Positions 45,653 through 54,228 of a DNA stretch of 64,000 nt are shown piece after piece. Made by a program: the position numbers and the translations under genes. Under the pieces are notes generated by a model. The model was given only the letters and a program-made list of their open reading frames with translations. It was not told the DNA's origin and did not search any database. Positions within the stretch are counted from its first letter, which is position 1, and each line of letters opens with the position of its first letter. The stretch comes from Pseudomonas poae (GTDB taxonomy: Bacteria > Pseudomonadota > Gammaproteobacteria > Pseudomonadales > Pseudomonadaceae): positions 496,001 to 560,000 of the forward strand of contig CP034537.1 of the NCBI GenBank assembly GCA_004000515.1. The letters are read 5' to 3'.

Positions 45653-46611
45653 CCGACAAATGCCTCGCGATCTTGCTTGAGCAGCGTCAGCAACCAGACC
45701 AGATCGTCCGGCAACGGCGATTCCCAGCTCATCCGCTTACCGCTCGTCGGATGATCCAGTTCCAGGAAGCGTGCGTGCAGTGCCTGGCGCGGGAAGTTTT
45801 TCAGCGATTCAACCATGGTCTGGCTCGCCGCCGGTGGAATACGGAAGCGGCCGCCGTAGGCCGGATCGCCGACCAACGGGAAGTTGATGTGGGCCATGTG
45901 CACCCGAATCTGGTGGGTACGGCCGGTTTCCAGCTTGACCCGCACATGGGTATGAGAGCGGAAACGCTCCAGTACACGGTAGTGGCTCACGGCCTGCTTG
46001 CCGCCCTCCATCACCGCCATACGCTGGCGCTGCTGGCCGTGACGACCGATCGGCGCGTTGATCTTGCCACCTGCCACCACCACGCCGATCACGATGCACT
46101 CGTAGATCCGGCTGACGCTGCGGCTCTGCAGCTGTGTGACCAACTGCGTCTGTGCCTGAATGGTCTTGGCCACCACCATCAAGCCGGTGGTGTCCTTGTC
46201 CAGACGGTGCACGATGCCGCAGCGCGGGACATTAATGATGTCCGGCACGTGGTGCAGCAAGGCATTGAGCAAGGTGCCATCAGCGTGCCCTGCAGCCGGG
46301 TGAACCACCAGGCCTGCAGGTTTGTTGATCACCAGGATGTCGTCATCTTCATAGACGATGTCCAGCTCGATGTCTTGGGCGACCCATTCTCCTTGGGCTT
46401 CCTGCTCGGCAGTCAGCTCAAGAATCGCACCGCCATGGACTATGTCTCGCGGGCGGATAACCGCTCCATCCACAGTCAGGCGGCCGTCTTTGATCCAGGC
46501 GGAAAGGCGCGAGCGCGAGTGCTCAGCGAATAATTGTGCGGCGACTTGATCGAGGCGTTGGCCGCCCAATTCGGACGGCACCTCTGCGCGAAGTTCAATT
46601 TTATCGGACAT
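45649..46611 (-). CDS. rluD: 23S rRNA pseudouridine synthase RluD
   Basis: Enzyme of 320 residues that makes pseudouridines 1911, 1915 and 1917 in helix 69 of 23S rRNA in E. coli. An S4-like RNA-binding domain is at the N-terminus (GGQRLDQVAAQLFAEHSRSR; WIKDGRLTVDG). The catalytic aspartate lies in GIVHRLDKDTTGLMVVAKT, and KLETGRTHQIRVHMAHINFP is the second family motif. It is divergent from bamD, as in most gammaproteobacteria, and coupled to pgeF. Confidence 0.95.
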   Translation of the reverse strand: MSDKIELRAEVPSELGGQRLDQVAAQLFAEHSRSRLSAWIKDGRLTVDGAVIRPRDIVHGGAILELTAEQEAQGEWVAQDIELDIVYEDDDILVINKPAGLVVHPAAGHADGTLLNALLHHVPDIINVPRCGIVHRLDKDTTGLMVVAKTIQAQTQLVTQLQSRSVSRIYECIVIGVVVAGGKINAPIGRHGQQRQRMAVMEGGKQAVSHYRVLERFRSHTHVRVKLETGRTHQIRVHMAHINFPLVGDPAYGGRFRIPPAASQTMVESLKNFPRQALHARFLELDHPTSGKRMSWESPLPDDLVWLLTLLKQDREAFVG

Positions 46612-46760
46612 GCTCAGACTAGGCGTGGCACAGCCTTTGGTTTCGGCTGCGCGCTTGTGGTTAAATACGGCGTCTTTTGCCCCGAGGCTTTCAACGGGGC
46701 GCTCATCATAACAGGACGGCCCCGCCCAAGACAGCGGCCGTCATAGGGACGCAAGCCGCC

Positions 46761-47786
46761 ATGCAAGTGAAACACCTGCTGCTGATCGCCATCCTCGCCA
46801 TGACTGCTGCTTGCTCGTCAACAAAGGAAGTCGTCGACGAAAACCTGAGCGAAGTCGAGTTGTACCAACTGGCTCAGAAAGACTTGGACAACAATAGCTA
46901 CACCAGCGCCACAGCGAAGCTGAAGGCCCTGGAGTCGCGCTACCCGTTCGGCCGTTACGCCGACCAGGCCCAGCTTGAGTTGATCTACGCCAACTACAAG
47001 AACGCCGAGCCGGAAGCCGCCAAGTCCGCCGCCGAGCGTTTTATCCGCTTGCACCCGCAGCACCCGAACGTGGACTACGCCTACTACATGAAGGGCCTGA
47101 CGTCGTTCGACCGGGACGTTGGCCTGCTGGCCCGCTTCCTGCCGCTGGACATGACCAAGCGTGACCCAGGCGCTGCCCGCGACTCCTACAACGAGTTCGC
47201 CCAGCTGACCAGCCGCTACCCCAACAGCCGCTACGCGCCGGACGCCAAGCAGCGCATGATCTACCTGCGCAACCTGCTGGCCTCCTACGAGATTCACGTT
47301 GCCCACTACTACCTGACCCGTCAGGCCTATGTAGCTGCCGCCAACCGTGGCCGCTATGTAGTGGAAAACTTCCAGGAAACTCCTTCGGTGGGTGACGGCC
47401 TAGCCGTAATGACCGAGGCTTACCAGCGCCTGCACCTGGACGCCCTGGCGGCCACCAGCCTGGAAACCTTGAAGCTCAACTACCCGGATCACCCAAGCTT
47501 GAAAGACGGCCAGTTCGTACCGCAGGTCGCCGAAGCGGACAACCGCTCGTGGCTGAGCAAGTACACCCTGGGTCTGATCGAGTCCCGTCCACCGCTGCCG
47601 CCGGGCGAAACCCGCGCCAACCAGGACGTGATCAAGCAGTTCCAGGATGCGAAGGACGCCATTCCTTCGGACCTCAAGCCGCACGACGAGAACGGCGATG
47701 TGATCGAAGAAGAAGCACCGCAGGCCCTGGGCAACAACCAGGACCGTTCGTGGTTCAGCTACATGACCTTCGGTGTGTTCGACTGA
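46761..47786 (+). CDS. bamD: Outer-membrane assembly lipoprotein BamD
   Basis: Lipoprotein of 341 residues of the BAM complex, which inserts beta-barrel proteins into the outer membrane. The lipobox is LAMTAACSS with the acylated cysteine near residue 17. Five TPR-like repeats follow ([73 protein letters not shown]). The C-terminal tail is longer than in E. coli BamD (about 100 extra residues, acidic, [16 protein letters not shown]), which is usual in pseudomonads. The ATG 46761 begins the signal peptide; 28 in-frame upstream residues are not signal-like. Confidence 0.95.
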   Translation: MQVKHLLLIAILAMTAACSSTKEVVDENLSEVELYQLAQKDLDNNSYTSATAKLKALESRYPFGRYADQAQLELIYANYKNAEPEAAKSAAERFIRLHPQHPNVDYAYYMKGLTSFDRDVGLLARFLPLDMTKRDPGAARDSYNEFAQLTSRYPNSRYAPDAKQRMIYLRNLLASYEIHVAHYYLTRQAYVAAANRGRYVVENFQETPSVGDGLAVMTEAYQRLHLDALAATSLETLKLNYPDHPSLKDGQFVPQVAEADNRSWLSKYTLGLIESRPPLPPGETRANQDVIKQFQDAKDAIPSDLKPHDENGDVIEEEAPQALGNNQDRSWFSYMTFGVFD

Positions 47787-47807
47787 TAGCTGTCGACACA
47801 ACGCAAA

Positions 47808-47832
47808 AGAGCCCCTCGGGGCTCCCTTTTTG
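47808..47832 (+). terminator. Terminator after bamD
   Basis: GAGCCCC and GGGGCTC pair around TC, followed by CCTTTTT. It lies 22 bases past the bamD stop. Confidence 0.85.
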
Positions 47833-47911
47833 TAAGCCAAGCATTATTGCGCTGTGCGCCTGCAATGTCCTTGGCTAAACTGGCGCATTCCTTGTCGAGA
47901 AACTCACCATC

Positions 47912-48145
47912 ATGGTTCGTCTACTGTTCTGGATTGCCGTTATTGCCGCCGCGGTATGGTTCTGGCGCAAATTCAAAAGCCCGGCCGCCAAACAACAACG
48001 CGCCAGCGAGCCCGACGCAGCCTTGATGGTGCGCTGCGCCCACTGCGGCGTGCACCTGCCGCAGGACCGCGCCTTGAGCTCGCGCCAGGAGTGGTACTGC
48101 ACCCAGGCGCACCTGGAGCAGGGGCCGAAGTCTATCCAGCGGTGA
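47912..48145 (+). CDS. PP0621-family small membrane-anchored zinc-ribbon protein
   Basis: Protein of 77 residues. The N-terminus is one membrane helix (MVRLLFWIAVIAAAVWFWRK). The C-terminal part carries CAHCGVHLP and a later cysteine/histidine (WYCTQAHLEQG), a small zinc-binding fold. The name comes from PP_0621 of P. putida, which I recall between bamD and downstream genes. In P. aeruginosa the pilS-pilR pair lies in this interval; it is not here. Its end overlaps the convergent thiO by 14 bases. Function unknown. Confidence 0.82.
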   Translation: MVRLLFWIAVIAAAVWFWRKFKSPAAKQQRASEPDAALMVRCAHCGVHLPQDRALSSRQEWYCTQAHLEQGPKSIQR

Positions 48146-49238
48146 TCCGACCTTCCGGTGCATAAGGCGCAGGGTCAATAATCGGTGTACGTTCCAGCAA
48201 CAAGTCAGCAAACAACTGACAGGATGCCGGCGCAAGCACCAGGCCATTGCGGTAATGCCCGCAGTTGAGCCACAGACCTTCAAAGCCCGGTACGGTGCCA
48301 ATGTAGGGAATGCCCTCCGGCGAGCCGGGGCGCAAGCCGGCCCAATGCCCCACTACCTCGGCGTCTGCCAGGGCCGGGATCAGCTCTACCGCCGAGGCCT
48401 TGAGACTTTCCAGGGCCGACTCGGTTGGCGTCTTGTCGTAGCCCTCATGCTCCAGGGTGCTACCGATCAGGATGTGCCCATCACGTCGCGGGATCGCATA
48501 ACGCCCCTTCGCCAGGACCATGCTCGACAAAAAGTCGGAGGCGCACTTGTACAGGATCATCTGGCCTTTGACCGGCTCCACCGGCAACGCCAGCCCTAGC
48601 GTGCCGAGCAAGTCACCACTCCATGCGCCTGCAGCCAGCACGACCTGATCGCCGAAGATCGGCCCCTCTGCGGTATTTACACCCACCACACGAGCGCCAT
48701 CCAGGGCGAACCCGGTTACCGCGCATTGCTCATGAATGGTCACGCCCGGCAACGCCAACAGCGCTGCCTTGAGGGATTTGACCAGGCGCGGGTTGCGTAC
48801 ATTGGCCACGTTGGCCATGTAGATCGCCTGGCTGTAGCCACCACCCAACACCGGCACCGCATCATGGGCGGCCGAGACATCCACTTTGCTCAGGGGTCGG
48901 CCTTCACGCGCGGCCCAGGCCAATGCATCTGCCTCATCGTCCAGATCGAGCCAGTACAACCCTGTGGTGTGAACCTCCGGGTCGACCCCCGTCGCGGCGA
49001 ACAGACGCTCAGCCAGCTGTGGATAAAAATCCTGCGACCAATGGGCCAGCGCAGTCACTGCGGGGCTGTAGCGCCACGGGTACAACGGCGAAACAATGCC
49101 GCCACCGGCCCACGAAGACTCTTGCCCCAGCCCCGCACGCTCCAGCAGCACAACTGACTGCCCCTGGGTGGCGAGGTTGAACGCCGTCAACAAGCCGATG
49201 ACTCCGCCACCGACAATCACTACCTGCTGCTTTGCCAT
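48132..49238 (-). CDS. thiO: Glycine oxidase ThiO
   Basis: FAD-dependent amine oxidase of 368 residues that oxidises glycine to the imine used in making the thiazole ring of thiamine. FAD motif VVIVGGGVIGLLTAFNLATQ; GLGQESSWAGGGIVSPLYPW is typical of ThiO; DQVVLAAGAWSG and the C-terminal HWAGLRPGSPEGIPYIGTVP and LNCGHYRNGLVLAP complete the fold. The start is ATG 49238 or the adjacent ATG 49241 (one residue longer). It lies downstream of the pilin gene pilE on the same strand, 60 bases away, as in P. aeruginosa. Confidence 0.93.
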   Translation of the reverse strand: MAKQQVVIVGGGVIGLLTAFNLATQGQSVVLLERAGLGQESSWAGGGIVSPLYPWRYSPAVTALAHWSQDFYPQLAERLFAATGVDPEVHTTGLYWLDLDDEADALAWAAREGRPLSKVDVSAAHDAVPVLGGGYSQAIYMANVANVRNPRLVKSLKAALLALPGVTIHEQCAVTGFALDGARVVGVNTAEGPIFGDQVVLAAGAWSGDLLGTLGLALPVEPVKGQMILYKCASDFLSSMVLAKGRYAIPRRDGHILIGSTLEHEGYDKTPTESALESLKASAVELIPALADAEVVGHWAGLRPGSPEGIPYIGTVPGFEGLWLNCGHYRNGLVLAPASCQLFADLLLERTPIIDPAPYAPEGRITAG

Positions 49239-49300
49239 CATTTGATCCAGCCGAAAAATAGGAACAGGCACTCTCGGCGCCCAGTCATCCAGCACCCTCA

Positions 49301-49701
49301 TCATTGCCCCCAGCACAGCTTGCGCGACATTTCTGGCGCCGCACCTGGGTTGCTCCGTGCGCCAACGCTGGTAAGGCTGAACTCACCGCAAGCATCGCTC
49401 GCCATCATCGACTCAGCGACCGGGGTGGCTACAAGATGGAAATCCTGAGGGTTCAATGCAGCGGTGATTCTATAGCGATCATTGCCCGCACTGACGCCGC
49501 TTGCATCAATAAAAGTGCCGTTCCTCGTATAAAAGCGCTCCAAGTGCTGAGCCTGCTCGGTCAACAGCGCGATAATTTCTGCGCGATACACCTTTTTCAT
49601 GTGGCCCGCGTAACCGGGGTAAGCGATCCCGGCCAAAGCCCGATGATCGCCACTGCGATCAGTAACTCGACAAGAGTAAAACCTTGGCTGTCCATGCTCA
49701 T
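49301..49701 (-). CDS. pilE: Minor type IV pilin PilE (one frameshift)
   Basis: Pilin-like protein of about 133 residues. The prepilin motif is QGFTLVELLIAVAIIG with Glu at +5. The frame then breaks: adding one base to the A run 49635-49637 on the plus strand gives GLLAGIAYPGYAGHMKKVYR, the usual PilE continuation, and makes the length a multiple of three. The C-terminal disulfide cysteines (DACGEF; KLCWG) are present. The start ATG 49701 has AAGGAG seven bases upstream. Last of pilV-pilW-pilX-pilE; PilD at 34 kb would process it. Confidence 0.88.
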
Positions 49702-49712
49702 CCCACTGCTCC

Positions 49713-50243
49713 TTATTGAAGTTGCCGCCATGTCACTCGCACAAACCGCGCACCACCCTCCACCTCCACCCGCGCGTACATGCTTTCCAGCACCGTACGC
49801 GACTGACCACTAAGCCCAACCGCCGTCACTCGATAAAGCACGGCAGGGGTTTGTGCCGGTAAACGGGCCACCCCCAAGGCAGGCCCCAGAAATTGAATGC
49901 CATAGAGCCCTCCCTTAAGCGCAACCCAGTTAACTCTCGAAATAGGATTAATCCCGCTGCCGACCACCGCATACGCTTCATCAGGGGGCGCACAGGCGCG
50001 GGCCGATTGGCATAACGGCAATGCTGCTGGTGTTCGTCTAACACCCTCCTCTCCAAACCTCAGGCCACTTTCGGCACTTTGAAACGACTGGTTGCGATGC
50101 CAAATGCTGCCGGCGATCTTTTGTTGGGCGACAGCACCTTGCATCGACGACAGGCCAACCAATGACAACAACAGCAAGAACACCAGGCTGATCAGCAGAA
50201 CCATGCCGCGCTGATGTGCATAACCGCCGACTAAAAGCATCAT
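49713..50243 (-). CDS. pilX: Minor pilin assembly protein PilX
   Basis: Protein of 176 residues with the PilX N-terminus: RGMVLLISLVFLLLLSLVGL followed by SSMQGAVAQQKIAG, where the class III cleavage site lies before Met and no Glu at +5 is present, typical of PilX/GspK-like members. In pseudomonads PilX joins PilV, PilW and PilE in the tip complex that primes pilus assembly. The start is ATG 50243 (or 50240), after GAGGAC. It lies seven bases from the pilW stop. Confidence 0.86.
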   Translation of the reverse strand: MMLLVGGYAHQRGMVLLISLVFLLLLSLVGLSSMQGAVAQQKIAGSIWHRNQSFQSAESGLRFGEEGVRRTPAALPLCQSARACAPPDEAYAVVGSGINPISRVNWVALKGGLYGIQFLGPALGVARLPAQTPAVLYRVTAVGLSGQSRTVLESMYARVEVEGGARFVRVTWRQLQ

Positions 50244-50250
50244 GTCCTCG

Positions 50251-50956
50251 CTACCCCAAACGATTTCGTAGCGCTGCTACGACGCTGTAGGTCTGATCCT
50301 TTACCCGACCTGAAGGGTCTCGCAGCGTCATCTGGATTCTCACGCTACGTATCAGTGATTCGTCGGAAGGGTGGGCGTCGTAGCGCACCACGGCAACCGA
50401 CGCAGACTTGGCGGCCACACCAAAACTGATGTCGAACGCCTCAACGTTATCTACCAACACAGCCTTGGCCGGTGCTGTGGGCGTACTCAGCTTCAACTGG
50501 CCCGCTTCAAAGGTGTAAGTCAGCTGGCGTATGGCAAAACGCGTCTGCCCAGGCGCTGGCACTGGGGAGTTTCCTGCATAGGCCTGGGCCTCGCTCGAAC
50601 AGTCGGACAACACCGTCCAGTCAGGCGTGCCACGTCCGCCGACATCGGCAGTCACCAATGTCAACGCCCTTGAGCTACTCCCCCGCCCCCCAATAAACCG
50701 GCCGATCAAAGGCCAGCGGGGCATTGTCGATATAGGCCGTGGCCAGGCAACCAAACATCCCCGCCTGACGGATGTCCTGCATCAGCTTGCCAAGGACAAA
50801 CCGAGCGTCGTCCTGCAGCAGCATGGCGGCCTGCTGGCTGGCCTGGGTCTCTCGGGAGCTGGTGACCACCTGGCTGACACCCAGTACCAGCAGCAGGCCC
50901 AGGGCAAGGGCCAATAGCAATTCCACCAGGCTAAATCCCAGAGCACGGCGGTTCAT
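50251..50956 (-). CDS. pilW: Minor pilin assembly protein PilW (one frameshift)
   Basis: Protein of about 234 residues. The prepilin motif is [20 protein letters not shown] with Glu at +5. FVLGKLMQDIRQAGMFGCLA is the conserved PilW segment. An extra G in the run 50680-50684 breaks PVYWGAGSSSRALTLVTADV; removing it restores the frame and the multiple of three. The C-terminal half (VEAFDISFGVAAKSASVAVV, RIQMTLRDPSGRVKDQTYSV) is PilW-like. Overlaps the pilV stop as ATGA. Confidence 0.87.
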
Positions 50957-51424
50957 TGCACGCCCTCCATACGACTGGTCAGCGTGAAGGTTTCCCTGGC
51001 AGCCAACGTGCTGGAGCCCCGGTGGTCATCCCAACTCACACTGACAGTCACCTCTCCCCACTGATTGCCACCGAACCTTCGGCACTCTCCCCGCAAAACC
51101 GAGGATATTCGCTTCAAAATCATGCAAGTCCACATCACGCACGCTAGCGGTCGCAGCGCTGGCAGGAGCGCGCTCGGCACGGCCCCACGAATAGTCTGCG
51201 TCAGGGTTGGCGCGAATTCGGTCGAGCATGTCGTAGGCGATGAAGCTGGCTTGGCTGGTCATCCTGGAACTGTCAGTGTGCTTGAGCGCATTCAGTTGGA
51301 TTCCCGCAGCACCCAGCAAGCCGGTGGCCAGAATCAGCACCGTTACCAGTACCTCAATCAGCGTCATGCCAACTTGGTGCAGAGGTGAAAGGCGGGGAAA
51401 AGTCGTTTTCAGGCAAACAAGCAT
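50953..51424 (-). CDS. pilV: Minor pilin PilV (one frameshift)
   Basis: Protein of about 156 residues. The prepilin motif is GMTLIEVLVTVLILATGLLG with Glu at +5, and LNALKHTDSSRMTSQASFIA and YDMLDRIRANPDAD are standard PilV segments. The C-terminal part continues in another frame (WGEVTVSVSWDDH, ARETFTLTSRMEGVQ); an extra base near the A run 51095-51098 is the simplest cause. The start is uncertain; ATG 51424 gives a 19-residue leader. It heads the pilV-W-X-E operon and is divergent from the FimT-like gene. Confidence 0.84.
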
Positions 51425-51615
51425 TACCGTCGTCATCCATGTCGAGGGCCGGAAAGGGCAGAAAGATCTGCTGTGCGGCCCAAGACTAGCGCCGGTTTTT
51501 CGTCCGTGCTGCTCCAGGAATAAAGGGAAATACTTTGGACACAAAGGCCATCATTCACCTCCGCAGGTAGAGCGCTATACCTAGGTCAGCGCCCTATTCC
51601 ACGGACGGAGTTTCC

Positions 51616-52134
51616 ATGAAACAGCACGGTTTCACCCTGATCGAACTTCTGCTCGGACTGATCATGAGCGGCATCCTGGCGCACCTGGCAGTGCCAAGCT
51701 TCAAGCGCTTGCTGGATTCACAGCAACAGCAAAGCGCAGCGCAAGCGCTGGCGCAGGGGCTGCGTTACGCGCGCACTGAGGCTGTTGCACGCAACCAGGC
51801 AGTGGTCATTCATGCGCTGGGCGACGACTGGGGCCAGGGCTGGCGAGTGATTTTGGATGTGAGTGGACGCGGCCGACCGGACGACGACAATCCGGTGCTA
51901 CTGATGCGTCAGGACAGTGGGCGTGTTCCAGTCGTGGGCAACGGGCCGGTTAAGAGTGAGATCCGCTTCAGCGGGCTGGGCGATCCGGTATTTTCGGGAG
52001 GGGGATTTCGCGCAGGTACCGTGCACATTTGCGCCACGGGCGAGCCGCACAGCGTGTATCAAATAGTACTGGCACCCAGTGGGCGCATCAGCCTGCGCAG
52101 CGATAAAGCCGAGCAGGCGTTGTGCCGGGGCTAA
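51616..52134 (+). CDS. GspH/FimT-family pseudopilin
   Basis: Protein of 172 residues. The prepilin motif is HGFTLIELLLGLIMSGILAH with Glu at +5; QSAAQALAQGLRYARTEAVA is the conserved FimT/FimU helix; the C-terminus has two cysteines (VHICATG and QALCRG). P. aeruginosa has both fimT and fimU here; this window has only one, divergent from pilVWXE. ATG 51616 follows GGACGGAG. It ends 16 bases before the convergent ispH. Confidence 0.86.
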   Translation: MKQHGFTLIELLLGLIMSGILAHLAVPSFKRLLDSQQQQSAAQALAQGLRYARTEAVARNQAVVIHALGDDWGQGWRVILDVSGRGRPDDDNPVLLMRQDSGRVPVVGNGPVKSEIRFSGLGDPVFSGGGFRAGTVHICATGEPHSVYQIVLAPSGRISLRSDKAEQALCRG

Positions 52135-52149
52135 CCGGCACTCTGGCAC

Positions 52150-53096
52150 TCAGAGCAACGAGCGAACCCGCAATTCCTTGGGCATCGAGAAGGTGATGTT
52201 TTCTTCACGACCGGCCAGTTCATCGGCGCCCGTTGCGCCCCAGGCGTGCAACTGCTGGATCACGCCGCGCACCAAGACTTCCGGGGCCGATGCGCCGGCC
52301 GTGATGCCGATACGTTCGACGCCATCGAACCAGCTGCGCTGCAGGTCCTCGGCACCATCGATCAGGTACGCCGGCGTCGCCATGCGCTCGGCCAACTCAC
52401 GCAGGCGGTTGGAGTTGGAGCTGTTAGGGCTGCCGACCACCAGGACCACATCGCATTCATCAGCCAGTTGCTTGACCGCATCCTGGCGGTTTTGCGTGGC
52501 ATAGCAGATGTCATCCTTGCGCGGGCCACCAATAGCCGGGAAGCGACTACGCAGCGCGTCGATAACGCGGCTGGTGTCGTCCATGGACAAGGTAGTCTGG
52601 GTCACGAATGCCAGGCGCTCGGGGTTGTGCACCTGCAGGTTGGCGACGTCTTTTCGTCTTCCACCAGGTAGATGGCGCCGCCATTGCTGGCGTCGTACTG
52701 ACCCATGGTGCCTTCTACTTCGGGGTGGCCGGCGTGGCCGATCAGGATGCACTCACGGCCATCGCGACTGTAGCGCGCGACTTCGATATGCACCTTGGTT
52801 ACCAAGGGGCAGGTGGCATCGAAGACTTTCAGGCCACGGCCTGCCGCTTCCGTACGCACTGCCTGGGAAACACCGTGCGCACTGAAGATAACGATAACGT
52901 CGTCCGGCACCTGGTCCAGTTCTTCAACGAAAATGGCGCCGCGTGCACGCAGGTCCTCGACCACGAATTTGTTGTGGACGACTTCATGGCGCACGTAAAT
53001 CGGCGGCCCGAAGACTTCCAGGGCGCGGTTGACGATTTCGATCGCCCGGTCCACGCCGGCGCAGAAGCCACGGGGGTTGGCGAGTTTGATTTGCAT
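52150..53096 (-). CDS. ispH: 4-hydroxy-3-methylbut-2-enyl diphosphate reductase IspH (one frameshift)
   Basis: Iron-sulfur enzyme of about 315 residues, the last step of the MEP isoprenoid pathway (formerly LytB). Cluster cysteines are visible in [26 protein letters not shown] and the C-terminal [28 protein letters not shown] and [16 protein letters not shown] are family motifs. One A is missing from the run 52651-52654 ([19 protein letters not shown]); the length then becomes 948. The gene is essential in most bacteria, so an error is likely. Downstream of fkpB in the same direction. Confidence 0.95.
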
Positions 53097-53164
53097 GCTG
53101 TGCCTCGTGTCTTGCAGCCACTTGGGTTCAAGCTAGACGCTAACCCACCTGACAATAGAGATCA

Positions 53165-53254
53165 AGGTGGGGCGGGCTTGCTCGCGAATGCGGTGAGTCA
53201 GTAAATAATTCTATCGACTGACACTCAGCATTCGCGAGCAAGCCCGCTCCCACA
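53165..53254. repeat. REP doublet (REPIN-like inverted pair)
   Basis: GGCGGGCTTGCTCGCGAATG at the left and CATTCGCGAGCAAGCCCGCT at the right, with CCCACA outside, form an inverted REP pair between fkpB and ispH. The inner bases differ from the GATAGCGG type seen elsewhere in the window, so a second REP subfamily is present. Confidence 0.85.
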
Positions 53255-53273
53255 TTTTTAACCGCGTTGCTGA

Positions 53274-53726
53274 TCAGAGCGCTTTAACGTCGATGATTTC
53301 AACGTCAAAGGTCAAGGTTTTACCGGCCAACGGGTGGTTGAAGTCGATGGTCACTTGCGCGTCATCGAAGGTTTTCACCACGCCAGGCAATTCGGTGTTC
53401 GCCGCATCATTGAAGATCACCAGCAAGCCTTCCGACAGGTCCATGCCTTCGAACTGCGAACGCGGGATGATCTGCACGTTTTGCGGGTTAGGCTGGCCAA
53501 AAGCGTTTTCCGGCAGGATCTGCAGTGTGCGCTTGTCGCCGGCCTTGAAACCGAACAGGGCCGCTTCGAAACCCGGCAGCAAGTTGCCGTCGCCGACCTT
53601 GAAGGTCGCCGGGGCTTTGTCGAACGTGCTGTCGACCGTGTCGCCGTTTTCCAGGCGCAGTGCGAAATGCAAGGTGACTTCCGTGTTCTGGCCGATGCGT
53701 TGCTCAGCCAATACCTGATCAGTCAT
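53274..53726 (-). CDS. fkpB: FKBP-type peptidyl-prolyl isomerase (SlpA/FkpB)
   Basis: Cytosolic folding helper of 150 residues with an FKBP domain interrupted by an IF (insert-in-flap) domain. Visible: VTLHFALRLENGDTVDSTFD, GDGNLLPGFEAALFGFKAGD, then the IF domain up to TIDFNHPLAGKTLTFDVEII. It is the fourth gene in ribF-ileS-lspA-fkpB-ispH, the same order as in E. coli. The ATG 53726 lies inside the end of lspA (eight-base overlap). Confidence 0.93.
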   Translation of the reverse strand: MTDQVLAEQRIGQNTEVTLHFALRLENGDTVDSTFDKAPATFKVGDGNLLPGFEAALFGFKAGDKRTLQILPENAFGQPNPQNVQIIPRSQFEGMDLSEGLLVIFNDAANTELPGVVKTFDDAQVTIDFNHPLAGKTLTFDVEIIDVKAL

Positions 53727-54228
53727 TGACGGTCTCTCCGGTTTTCTTACTTTTGAACATATCCAACGCCAGCATGATTGCACCGACGGTGATGGCGCTG
53801 TCGGCAAAGTTGAACGCCGGGAAGTACCAGCGGTTCTGCCAATGCACCAGAATAAAGTCGATCACATGGCCCAATGCAATGCGGTCGTAGAGGTTGCCCA
53901 GCGCGCCACCCAGCACCAAGGCCAAGGCAATCGCCAGCCAGGTGTCATCGCGGCCCAGGCGTTTAAGCCACACCACCAATACCGCACTGACCACCACGGC
54001 GATCAGGGCGAACAACCAACGCTGCCAGCCGGAGCTGTCAGCCAGGAAGCTGAACGCAGCGCCGGTGTTATAGGCCAAGGTCCAGCTGAAGTAGTCGGGA
54101 ATGACCACGATCTGCTGGTACATCTGCAAGGCGCCCTCGAAATGAACCTTGCTGACCTGGTCGATGACCAGGACCAGCACGCTCAGTACGAGCCAGCCCA
54201 GACGTCCGAAACGACTGGCTTTAGGCAT
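53719..54228 (-). CDS. lspA: Lipoprotein signal peptidase II
   Basis: Membrane aspartyl protease of 169 residues that removes signal peptides from prolipoproteins such as BamD. The catalytic aspartates are in [16 protein letters not shown] and [15 protein letters not shown]. Four membrane helices ([67 protein letters not shown]). The ATG 54228 ([12 protein letters not shown]) overlaps the ileS stop. Confidence 0.95.
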   Translation of the reverse strand: MPKASRFGRLGWLVLSVLVLVIDQVSKVHFEGALQMYQQIVVIPDYFSWTLAYNTGAAFSFLADSSGWQRWLFALIAVVVSAVLVVWLKRLGRDDTWLAIALALVLGGALGNLYDRIALGHVIDFILVHWQNRWYFPAFNFADSAITVGAIMLALDMFKSKKTGETVND

